A DNA stretch of 11,708 bases from Thermoflexales bacterium. Its GTDB lineage: Bacteria; Chloroflexota; Anaerolineae; Fen-1058. Below, in pieces: positions 1 through 5,774 of this stretch. Location of the stretch: assembly GCA_017999195.1 (NCBI GenBank), contig JAGOBP010000069.1, forward strand, positions 1 through 11,708. Reading direction: 5' to 3'. A program made the translations under genes and the position numbers. How positions within the stretch are numbered: position 1 is the stretch's first letter; the number at the start of each line of letters is the position of its first letter. Below the pieces are notes generated by a model, which saw nothing but the letters and a program-made list of their open reading frames with translations, ran no database searches and was not told the origin of the DNA.

Positions 1-8
1 CCTGAATT

Positions 9-36
9 GACGAGTGATAAGTGACGAGTGAACAAT
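9..36. repeat. Degenerate 7-bp tandem repeat, left tract
   Basis: Four consecutive heptamers read gacgagt, gataagt, gacgagt, gaacaat. The period of seven is exact and the units differ by substitutions only. The tract lies downstream of the SDR gene in non-coding DNA. The same style of tract occurs at 60-87 and 8550-8598, so it looks like a short intergenic repeat class of this genome. Function unknown; no protein or RNA is evident. Confidence 0.55.
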
Positions 37-59
37 CTCCACTGCCGTACGGTTGGTTT

Positions 60-87
60 GTCATTCGTCATTTGGCATTGGTCATTG
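60..87. repeat. Degenerate 7-bp tandem repeat abutting SDR stop
   Basis: Four consecutive heptamers read gtcattc, gtcattt, ggcattg, gtcattg and end exactly where the SDR stop codon begins (88). On the minus strand this is a run of AATGAC-like units. It is the immediate 3' flank of the SDR gene. No stem followed by a T-run is visible in 1-87, so I cannot place a terminator for the SDR operon here. Confidence 0.6.
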
Positions 88-858
88 CTACAGCATCACC
101 TTGCCGCCATCGATGTTGATGGCTTGCCCGGTGATGTAGCGCGCCGCATCGGAACACAGGAACAACACCAACCCCGTGACATCGTCTGGCTCGCCCAAGC
201 GCCCCAGCGGAATATCTTCCAGCCATTTCTTCAGCTGCGCTTCGTTATCACGCAAATGCGCCGTCATCTCGGTGACGATGACGCCGGGGCACACGGCGTT
301 GACGCGAATCTGATGCGCGGCAAATTCACGCGCGCACTCTTTGGTAAAGCCGATCAAACCAGTCTTGCTCGCCACGTAAGCCGATCGGTCGCGCAAGCCC
401 GCCGCCCGCCCCGCAATCGACGCGATGTTGACGATGACGCCGCCGTCTTGCTTGATCATCATGCGGCCGACGCTTTGCGCGCAAATGAACGCGCCTTTCA
501 AATTCACATCGATGGTGCGATCCCAGTCCCATTCGTCCAGCTGCACGATCGGCTTGTGCGGCTCGACGCCCGCATTGTTGATCAGCACATCGACGCGCCC
601 CCAGCGGTCTTCCAGATCGATCAGCATCGCCTGCACGGCGAGTTTGTTGGAGACATCGGCGTGAAAGGCTGCCGCCTCGCCGCCGCCCGAGCGGATTTCT
701 TGGGCCACGGCTTCGCACGAACTAGGGTTGATGTCGTTGACGGCCACCTTCGCGCCGTCGCGCGCAAAGGCTAACGCGATAGCTTTGCCGATGCCGCGAC
801 CTGCGCCGGTAACGAGGACGACTTGGTCTTGGAAACTCAATTTAACTTGCTCCCGCAT
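88..858 (-). CDS. SDR-family NAD(P)-dependent oxidoreductase (FabG-like)
   Basis: Cytoplasmic classical short-chain dehydrogenase/reductase of 256 residues, the usual family length. Visible motifs are the Rossmann glycine motif TGAGRGIG (17-24), NNAG (94-97), the structural Asn119 in VNLKG, catalytic Ser147, and Tyr161-x3-Lys165 in YVASK. The C-terminal 'GQAINIDGG' segment is typical of FabG-like enzymes. An Asp (42) at the end of beta-2 would suit NAD(H), but this is a weak inference. The gene overlaps the 3' end of the upstream crotonase gene, so it is the last gene of an EthD-crotonase-SDR operon and probably oxidises the hydroxyacyl product or a related alcohol. The start is uncertain. 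ATG at 858 has no clear ribosome site. TTG at 840 forms a TTGA overlap with the crotonase stop, has GGGAG nine bases upstream, and would give a typical N-terminus MSFQDQVVLVTG. Substrate cannot be read from sequence. Confidence 0.93.
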   Translation of the reverse strand: MREQVKLSFQDQVVLVTGAGRGIGKAIALAFARDGAKVAVNDINPSSCEAVAQEIRSGGGEAAAFHADVSNKLAVQAMLIDLEDRWGRVDVLINNAGVEPHKPIVQLDEWDWDRTIDVNLKGAFICAQSVGRMMIKQDGGVIVNIASIAGRAAGLRDRSAYVASKTGLIGFTKECAREFAAHQIRVNAVCPGVIVTEMTAHLRDNEAQLKKWLEDIPLGRLGEPDDVTGLVLFLCSDAARYITGQAINIDGGKVML

Positions 859-1796
859 ATGCCGCAAAATTCAAACTGCGCCGGCAGGTGCTGCGCCCCG
901 CACTGCGGGCACGATTTCAGCGGTGCACCATGCGGATATTCCGGCGATTGATCCTGCTCCGCCCGATCGTGCAGCGCGGCGTAATCGGGCGCGCGTTTGT
1001 CCGCAAAGGCTTGCACGCCTTCCAGCACCTCGGTCGATGTGTTATGAATCGCCAGCCAATCGCGCGCATGCCCGATCGTTTGATGCCAGGCAAAATCTTT
1101 CCAGAAGTTAAGCTGTTGGCGCGTATAGCGCATAATTTCCGGGAATTTGGCGATCAACTTTTGCGCCATCGCCCCGACTGCATTATCCAGTTCGGCGCGC
1201 GGCACGACCTGATTGACCAAGCCCCAGTCCAGCGCTTTTTGCGCTGGAATCTCTTCGTTCAGCATCAGGATTTCACGCGCGCGCCGTTCGCCCACGACCA
1301 GCGGCAGCCACTGTGTTGCGCCCGCCGCCGCCACCGAGCCGTGACTCGCGCCGACGTGTCGAATGTAAATGTCGTCGGCCGCAATAGCTAGATCGCACGA
1401 CAGGTTGAACTCGTTGCCGCCGCCCACGACGATGCCGTTCAGGCGCGCAATGGTGGGCTTGCCGATGTTGCGCAGCTTCTCGTGGGCTTCGATAAACGCG
1501 CCCATCCACTTGTAGTAATCGCGGGGTCGTTCCACAAATTGCTGCTGTTCGCGCATGTCCGCGCCGGTGCAAAAGGCGCGTTCGCCTGCGCCGGTCAACA
1601 CCACCACGGCCACGGCATCATCAAAGGCCGCGTCGTGAAAGGCCGTCGCCAGTTCCACCAACATCGGATAGTTGACGCAGTTCAACACCTGCGGCCGATT
1701 GAACGTGACCGTCGCAACCCGATCGGCTTTGCGATAGAGCAGGTGCTGAAAGCCAAATTCGTCTGCCGGTCGTCCGACAAAGGTTCGGTCGGTCAT
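837..1796 (-). CDS. Enoyl-CoA hydratase/isomerase (crotonase) with C-terminal zinc ribbon
   Basis: Crotonase-fold protein of 319 residues; ordinary enoyl-CoA hydratases have about 260. Residues 15-275 are the crotonase domain. The oxyanion-hole regions are FCTGAD (75-80) and GIVVGGGNEFNLSCD (121-135), with Glu129 matching the first catalytic Glu of hydratases. The second catalytic Glu region is replaced by ASHGSVAAAGATQWLP (150-165). That resembles the HGS/GSFDGG segment of the MenB and 6-oxocyclohexene-carbonyl-CoA hydrolase branches more than simple hydratases (family knowledge from memory). Residues 290-319 form a separate tail with CPQC (296-299) and CGIC (311-314), a probable four-Cys zinc ribbon. 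The start ATG overlaps the EthD stop in an ATGA, and the 3' end overlaps the SDR gene, so the three are translationally coupled. Likely role: hydration, hydrolysis or isomerisation of a CoA thioester; the exact substrate is unknown. Confidence 0.9.
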   Translation of the reverse strand: MTDRTFVGRPADEFGFQHLLYRKADRVATVTFNRPQVLNCVNYPMLVELATAFHDAAFDDAVAVVVLTGAGERAFCTGADMREQQQFVERPRDYYKWMGAFIEAHEKLRNIGKPTIARLNGIVVGGGNEFNLSCDLAIAADDIYIRHVGASHGSVAAAGATQWLPLVVGERRAREILMLNEEIPAQKALDWGLVNQVVPRAELDNAVGAMAQKLIAKFPEIMRYTRQQLNFWKDFAWHQTIGHARDWLAIHNTSTEVLEGVQAFADKRAPDYAALHDRAEQDQSPEYPHGAPLKSCPQCGAQHLPAQFEFCGICGSKLN

Positions 1797-2125
1797 TGTG
1801 CGTTGCTCATTGATCGGACTTCATCTTCGTACGACTCGGCCAGCATCAACGTGATCAAGCCGCCCGCAAACGACATCAAATCTTTGGCCGCGGCTTTGTT
1901 TTCGTCGGACTTCATCGCGGCTTCATACGCGGCCATGTTGTCGAAATACATCTCATACATCATGTAGTAGGGCGCGGCCCCGTCGGGCGCGGCCAGCATG
2001 CGGGTCCATTCGGTCTTGCGCAGGCCGGGGATTTTTTCCACCAAGCGGATGTGGACGTTGGCGTAGTGTTCTTCAAAGGCATCCACATTGGCCGGTTTTT
2101 TGTATAGCGCAATCAATTTGATCAC
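1793..2125 (-). CDS. EthD domain-containing protein
   Basis: Small 110-residue protein of the EthD / dimeric alpha-beta barrel type. The N-terminus IKLIALYKKPANVDAFEEHY and the following H-x-P-like helix (VHIRLVEKIPGLRKTEWTR) are the family pattern. A YYMMYEMYFDNMAAYEAAM segment supplies the later strand and helix. Family members are small cytoplasmic proteins found beside degradation genes, and their biochemical role is poorly defined. The start is GTG at 2125, supported by GGAG seven to eight bases upstream (gene-strand TTGGAGAAGCGGT). It is the first gene of the operon with the crotonase (4-bp ATGA overlap) and SDR. The last eight or so residues are hydrophilic and may be an extension created by the overlap. 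Function in this pathway is inferred from context only. Confidence 0.85.
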   Translation of the reverse strand: MIKLIALYKKPANVDAFEEHYANVHIRLVEKIPGLRKTEWTRMLAAPDGAAPYYMMYEMYFDNMAAYEAAMKSDENKAAAKDLMSFAGGLITLMLAESYEDEVRSMSNAQ

Positions 2126-2152
2126 ACCGCTTCTCCAAGTAGAACTGCTTTC

Positions 2153-2161
2153 ATTATATCA
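2153..2161 (-). promoter_or_regulatory. Extended -10 promoter of the EthD-crotonase-SDR operon
   Basis: On the minus strand the sequence is TGATATAAT: a perfect TATAAT (2153-2158) preceded by the TGn extension. It lies in the 42-bp gap after the CAP gene stop, about 27 bases upstream of the GTG start. Predicted transcription start is near 2146, giving a leader of about 20 bases with a GGAG site. No good -35 is visible at 16-18 bp, which fits an extended -10 promoter. Confidence 0.6.
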
Positions 2162-2167
2162 TCCGCC

Positions 2168-3439
2168 TCAAGCCTTGCGGCGGGCGCGGAACAGCAAAGT
2201 CAGCGCAATCAAGGCCACGGCCGCCATTTGCAGCCCGCAGATCGTCAGAAGCACTTCGCCCGGCGCATTATCCAACGAGGCGAAGAGCGGCTTATCGGTG
2301 GGGCCAACGTGCGGCGCGGGCGGCGTCAGGCGCGAAGCGGAGACGCTTGTTGGAAAGACCAGCGCAATCGCGGTGGCGGGCGTCGAAGTGAGCGTCGCTG
2401 GGCCGGGCAAAGTTGCCGCTGGCAACGCGGAAGTCGGCAGGGCCGGTCTGGGCGTGATCGTTGGCTGAGGCGTTGTGCTCGGCGTCGCCGTAGATGTCGC
2501 GCTAGCCGTCGCCGTCGCCTCAGGGGTTGAGGTTACGGGCGTGCTGGAGATTCGCGGCGTGGGCGTTGTCGTGGGTGTCGCCGTCGACGGCAATGGGGTC
2601 GCTGTTGGAGGCGTCCCCGTGACGCGCGGCGTTGAAGTCAACGTCGGCGTCGAAGTGGGGGTGGGCGTATCGGTTGTCGCCGGCAGATCAGACACCGTGA
2701 TGGTACGCGTGGACTTGGTGCCGCGGCCCAGTTCATCGCGATACTCAACCGTGATGGTGCGCGTCCCGGTGCCGGATAACTGGAATAGAATTGACTGCGC
2801 CCACGGCTGCCAGGCCACGCCTTGCAAGTCGCTGCCTTCCGCAATGCGTACCTCGGTCGCCTGCCCCATGACGGCCACGCCTTCGCCCGTCGTGATGTCG
2901 TTCTCATTCGTGAGCAGCAGCGTCACATTGGGCGGATCGCCGGTGACGAAAAACGGCAGGGTATTGGGCTGTGAGCCAAAATCAGCCACAAAAAACGTGC
3001 CTTTGTCGCTAACTGCAACTGCGACGCCGACTTCGCGGAACCGTGTGCTGAGCAAATTCGTGCGATGCGCTTGCGAACCAGTCCAATAGGCCCAGGCCTC
3101 ATCCAGGGTGGCGGTCTGGCCACCGTAGATATTTTCGCTCCAAACGCCAAAATCCCGCCAGTAGCCAAAACCGGTGGCCCGGATGCGGCTATCCGTCGTG
3201 GACCCGTCGCTGGCCGTGAAATTGACAATGCCCGTTTGCGCCATATCGTCGGCCAGGCGTGTGGCCGCCGCGCTTAACCGACTGTTGGCCGCCAGCGGCA
3301 GCAGCCCGCTCTGAACGCGCAGCGCATTGATGCGCGACAGCAGAGCCGCCGCCAGATCGGCCTGGGCCTGCACCGGCCGGGCCACTGCGATCAAGACGAC
3401 GATCAGACACAACGCAACACGAATAAGCCGAGTGAACAT
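2168..3439 (-). CDS. Secreted CAP-domain protein with Thr/Pro-rich linker and C-terminal membrane anchor
   Basis: Extracytoplasmic protein of 423 residues from ATG 3439. Residues 1-27 are a signal peptide (FTRLIRVALCLIVVLIAVA core, likely cut near VQA-QA). Residues 28-155 form a CAP (SCP/PR-1) domain with SENIYGG (101-107) and HRTNLLS (125-131), carrying the second His and the Glu. At the first His position of the usual 'sHtgsDGS' segment this protein has Phe (FTASDGST, from 74), so the metal-site pair is incomplete. Residues about 160-250 look like a beta-rich domain ending in a REYRDELG-like strand (FQLSGTGTRTITVEYRDE). Residues 254-365 are a long TP-rich linker. Residues about 395-417 form a C-terminal membrane helix followed by RARRKA, as in wall- or membrane-anchored proteins. 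A GTG at 3472 could add 11 residues, but ATG 3439 gives a normal signal peptide. The role of bacterial CAP proteins is mostly unknown. Confidence 0.88.
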   Translation of the reverse strand: MFTRLIRVALCLIVVLIAVARPVQAQADLAAALLSRINALRVQSGLLPLAANSRLSAAATRLADDMAQTGIVNFTASDGSTTDSRIRATGFGYWRDFGVWSENIYGGQTATLDEAWAYWTGSQAHRTNLLSTRFREVGVAVAVSDKGTFFVADFGSQPNTLPFFVTGDPPNVTLLLTNENDITTGEGVAVMGQATEVRIAEGSDLQGVAWQPWAQSILFQLSGTGTRTITVEYRDELGRGTKSTRTITVSDLPATTDTPTPTSTPTLTSTPRVTGTPPTATPLPSTATPTTTPTPRISSTPVTSTPEATATASATSTATPSTTPQPTITPRPALPTSALPAATLPGPATLTSTPATAIALVFPTSVSASRLTPPAPHVGPTDKPLFASLDNAPGEVLLTICGLQMAAVALIALTLLFRARRKA

Positions 3440-3446
3440 GGGGCGA

Positions 3447-3455
3447 ATTGTAACA
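3447..3455 (-). promoter_or_regulatory. Extended -10 element, possibly driving a leaderless CAP mRNA
   Basis: The minus strand reads TGTTACAAT, an extended -10 (TGn plus TACAAT, five of six to consensus). It ends seven bases before ATG 3439, so transcription would begin at or next to the start codon. No Shine-Dalgarno sequence precedes this ATG, which agrees with a leaderless message. No convincing -35 is seen. The gap to the upstream PAP2 gene is only 39 bp, so co-transcription is also possible. Confidence 0.4.
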
Positions 3456-3478
3456 CGAGATACGTGCCGCACGTCCGA

Positions 3479-4450
3479 TTAGCCAACAGCCCGATCGGCT
3501 TGATCGGCCCGATCGGCCAGGTGCAGCTTCACGAACACCAGCGGCGCCAGCCAGATCGCCCACAAGGCCATGAGCGTGTAGCGCACGAAGCGGAAGATCA
3601 TGGCCGTAATCACCGGCTCACTGGGAAAGATCGCGCCCAGCCCAAAACGGATGACCAGCACCCCGATCGCGCCGAGGGCCAATCGGGCCGTGCGCTTGCC
3701 CCACGGTCCTTTCACTTCAAAGCCGCGCGTGCGCTGCATCAACATCAAGCCCAGGCTGGCGCCGAAAAACAAGCCCAGATCGGATACCGGTAGATTGGCG
3801 TTATGCGGATCGATCGGGCCAGCTTGCACCGGCCATTCGACTGGATCGATCACGCTGTTGAGTGAAGCACGCACACCGATCAATACCGCAATCAACATCA
3901 AACACACAGCCACCAGCGCGCCAATCTGCGCCCCGATCGATTTCGGCGCGATCCAACGCGTGACGCGCGGCTCAAGCTGTGTGAACGCCAGCAAGACCAG
4001 CGCGCTCGTGAACCAACCGCCCAGAATATCCGTGAAAAAGTGGACGCCCAGATACACGCGCGAGAAAGCCACCGCTAACACTAACAGCGCCGCCACGATC
4101 CACATCCAGCGCTTTTTCAGCGACACGGCCAGATACCCATACGCCGTCAGCGACGATTGCGCGTGGCCGGACGGCAAGCCGTAACTGATCTCCGTGCTCA
4201 GCGCCTTCACGTTGGGATCGATCCAGTACGGGCGCGGCGAGTGAAACGTCCACTTGAGCAGGCCGTTTGTGAAGTCCGATAGCGACAACAGCAACAACAG
4301 GCGCGCACCCAGACCGCGATCGATGCACCAGTAGAACAGGCCAATGATGACGATGAACACTTCTTCTTGCCCAAACAGCGACAGCACACGCATCAGGCCA
4401 TCGAGCGTGGGGCTAAGCTGTTGCAAGGCCAAATTCAAACCGGTATCCAT
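3479..4450 (-). CDS. PAP2-superfamily membrane phosphatase
   Basis: Polytopic membrane protein of 323 residues with the complete three-part PAP2 signature. These are K66-x6-R73-P74 (KWTFHSPRP), PSGH (93-96), and S130-R131-x5-H137-x3-D141 (SRVYLGVHFFTD). The family removes phosphate from lipid phosphates or polyprenyl pyrophosphate at the outer face of the membrane through a phosphohistidine formed on the last His. Membrane segments are evident at about 31-41, 48-60, 116-128, 143-156, 174-193, 222-236, 255-273 and 290-307. The C-terminal half (160-323) adds further helices beyond a minimal PAP2 core. The start ATG has AGAGGA upstream (gene-strand AAGAGGACAATTT). The last residues (ADRADQADR) come from a 9-bp tandem repeat. 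It is separated from the upstream zinc-ribbon gene by a terminator; I see no clear promoter of its own. Substrate is unknown. Confidence 0.92.
   Translation of the reverse strand: MDTGLNLALQQLSPTLDGLMRVLSLFGQEEVFIVIIGLFYWCIDRGLGARLLLLLSLSDFTNGLLKWTFHSPRPYWIDPNVKALSTEISYGLPSGHAQSSLTAYGYLAVSLKKRWMWIVAALLVLAVAFSRVYLGVHFFTDILGGWFTSALVLLAFTQLEPRVTRWIAPKSIGAQIGALVAVCLMLIAVLIGVRASLNSVIDPVEWPVQAGPIDPHNANLPVSDLGLFFGASLGLMLMQRTRGFEVKGPWGKRTARLALGAIGVLVIRFGLGAIFPSEPVITAMIFRFVRYTLMALWAIWLAPLVFVKLHLADRADQADRAVG
3491..3517 (-). repeat. 9-bp tandem repeat at the PAP2 C-terminus
   Basis: Three 9-bp units ccgatcggc, ttgatcggc, ccgatcggc lie inside the last codons of the PAP2 gene and encode the ADRADQADR tail. 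The unit length keeps frame, so copy number could change without breaking the gene. Each outer unit contains the CGATCG palindrome enriched across the window. Confidence 0.6.
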
Positions 4451-4464
4451 AAATTGTCCTCTTG

Positions 4465-4491
4465 AAAAAGCGACGCCCCGGCGGAGCGTCG
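4465..4491 (-). terminator. Intrinsic terminator after the zinc-ribbon gene
   Basis: The minus-strand hairpin has a nine-pair stem (CGACGCTCC with GGGGCGTCG, one T-G pair) around a GCC loop. It is followed by G/C and then TTTTT (4465-4469). It sits 11 bases after the stop of the zinc-ribbon gene and ends about 15 bases before the PAP2 start, so it separates these two units, at least partly. Confidence 0.75.
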
Positions 4492-4502
4492 TAAAGATTT
4501 AC

Positions 4503-5714
4503 TCACATCAATAACGGCAGCGTCTCGATCTGCAACCGCGCATACTCGTGGTACAGCAAAATTTCCCCGCTGCTATTACTGGCCTCAGCCTGCGAAATCA
4601 GATACAGCACCACGCCGATGACGATCAACGCGACAACCACCGCAATTGCGACCTTGATCGCGGAGATGGGCTTCTCGCCCTGCACTTTGCCCGTCTGCCC
4701 GTTGATCATGAACTGGAAGGTCTTGTTGTTATAGCGATACGAGGCCACCCACACCGGCAGCAACACATGCTTGTACGTCAACTGCGACAGGTCGGTGCTG
4801 ACGCTGAGATTGCGATGGGTGTCGCCGGGCACCAGCGAATCGCAGGCCGAGCGCTCGTGGCCGTAGAGAATATCACGGCCCAGCGGCCACGCCTCGGCCA
4901 GCGGAATCTGATACGCCTCGGCGCTCCAGCCCGCCAGAAAATCGGGCTTGTAGGTCAGCAGTTTCTGCGTGTCGTACGGGTAAACTTTTTGCAAAATTTT
5001 GAGATTGATACTGCGGGTGGCATACACCAGCACATCATCATACTCGCCGCTGTGATGGCCGCTGGTCCAATACCAGCGGGTCTTCTGCACTTGCTGCTGC
5101 TCGCGCACCTGCTTGCCGTTGCGCGTCACCGTCACCCACTCGGTCACGTAATAGTGATCACCCGATTCGGCGCGCCAGTTGCTTTCCGCGTGCGCATCGA
5201 AGGTCCAGAACGGCAGATACACGCCGCGCAGTTTTTGGCCGCCGCCCAGCGCCTTCAGATCGTTGGGATGAAACCACCCTTGCCCCAGCCAGTCGCGGAA
5301 CTTGCGATGCGCCGTCGCTTCATCGACGCCAAACGGCACCACCGATTCCGGTTGAATCAACTTGGGATCAGGTTTCTGCTCGATGACCTGATTCGATCCG
5401 CAGAACGGGCATTGCGTCGAGGTGACATTGGCGGGCACATTCACCGTTGCGGCACAGCTCTTGCACTTGATGGCCTTGACGTCGGTGCCGTAGCCGTGCG
5501 CCTTGCCCGAATCATCTTGCAAGGTCTTGAGCAAATCATGTTCTTTGACCGCATCCGTGGTCGTGGGTACGGGCATGCTGTGCCCGCAGAACGGGCAGTT
5601 CAGCATGCCGCTGGCTGCCTCAAAGTTCATCTTGCCGGCGCACTTGGGGCAGATGTAGGTTTGTGAGGTCGCGGCGATCGGTTCCGGTGGACCCGCGGGT
5701 GGTTGAGTGCTCAT
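4503..5714 (-). CDS. Membrane-anchored double zinc-ribbon protein
   Basis: A 403-residue protein with two N-terminal zinc ribbons: C22-x2-C25 with C40-x2-C43, and C84-x2-C87 with C102-x2-C105. The second ribbon resembles the TFIIB-type 'CPFCGS' form. Residues 115-345 form a conserved region of unknown function with LRGVYLPFWTFDAHAESNW (162-180), a YWTSGHHSGEYDDVLVYA stretch, and LPVWVASYRYNNKTFQFMINGQTGKV (319-344). One membrane helix is at about 354-374, followed by a 29-residue tail. Such proteins are often mislabelled in databases as PriA-like helicases because of the zinc ribbon. Nothing here resembles a helicase, since no Walker motif is present. Start ATG 5714 has AAAGGGAGA upstream. 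The gene is a single transcription unit with its own promoter and terminator. Molecular function is unknown. Confidence 0.88.
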   Translation of the reverse strand: MSTQPPAGPPEPIAATSQTYICPKCAGKMNFEAASGMLNCPFCGHSMPVPTTTDAVKEHDLLKTLQDDSGKAHGYGTDVKAIKCKSCAATVNVPANVTSTQCPFCGSNQVIEQKPDPKLIQPESVVPFGVDEATAHRKFRDWLGQGWFHPNDLKALGGGQKLRGVYLPFWTFDAHAESNWRAESGDHYYVTEWVTVTRNGKQVREQQQVQKTRWYWTSGHHSGEYDDVLVYATRSINLKILQKVYPYDTQKLLTYKPDFLAGWSAEAYQIPLAEAWPLGRDILYGHERSACDSLVPGDTHRNLSVSTDLSQLTYKHVLLPVWVASYRYNNKTFQFMINGQTGKVQGEKPISAIKVAIAVVVALIVIGVVLYLISQAEASNSSGEILLYHEYARLQIETLPLLM

Positions 5715-5745
5715 CGTAGTCTCCCTTTACAACGAGGCTGGCTCA

Positions 5746-5774
5746 AGTATAAATCGCGCGCACCGAATTGCCAA
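5746..5774 (-). promoter_or_regulatory. Sigma70-type promoter of the zinc-ribbon gene
   Basis: On the minus strand, TTGGCA (5769-5774) and TATACT (5746-5751) are separated by exactly 17 bp. Each box matches the housekeeping consensus at five of six positions. The element starts right after the GT39 stop codon. The predicted start near 5739 gives a leader of about 25 bases containing the ribosome site at about 5721-5727. This is the best full promoter in the window. Confidence 0.65.

Noticed and set aside
1..87. Possible CRISPR-like or small RNA gene in the left flank
   Set aside because: The repeats are 7 bp, degenerate and without spacers; no terminator or conserved RNA fold is visible.
28..774. 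Long plus-strand open frame (about 248 codons) opposite the SDR gene
   Set aside because: It mirrors the antisense of a well-supported SDR gene; its translation is rich in Arg, His, Asp and Val with no recognisable domain.
2475..3089. Plus-strand open frame rich in Val/Gly repeats
   Set aside because: It is the antisense of the Thr/Pro linker codons of the CAP gene.
4548..5666. Plus-strand open frame of about 372 codons opposite the zinc-ribbon gene
   Set aside because: The minus-strand gene has zinc ribbons, a membrane helix, promoter, ribosome site and terminator. The plus frame has no motif and ends in a low-quality His/Arg-rich composition.
4503..5714. PriA/primosomal helicase reading of the zinc-ribbon protein
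   Set aside because: No Walker A/B or helicase motifs; only the zinc ribbons would support such a label.
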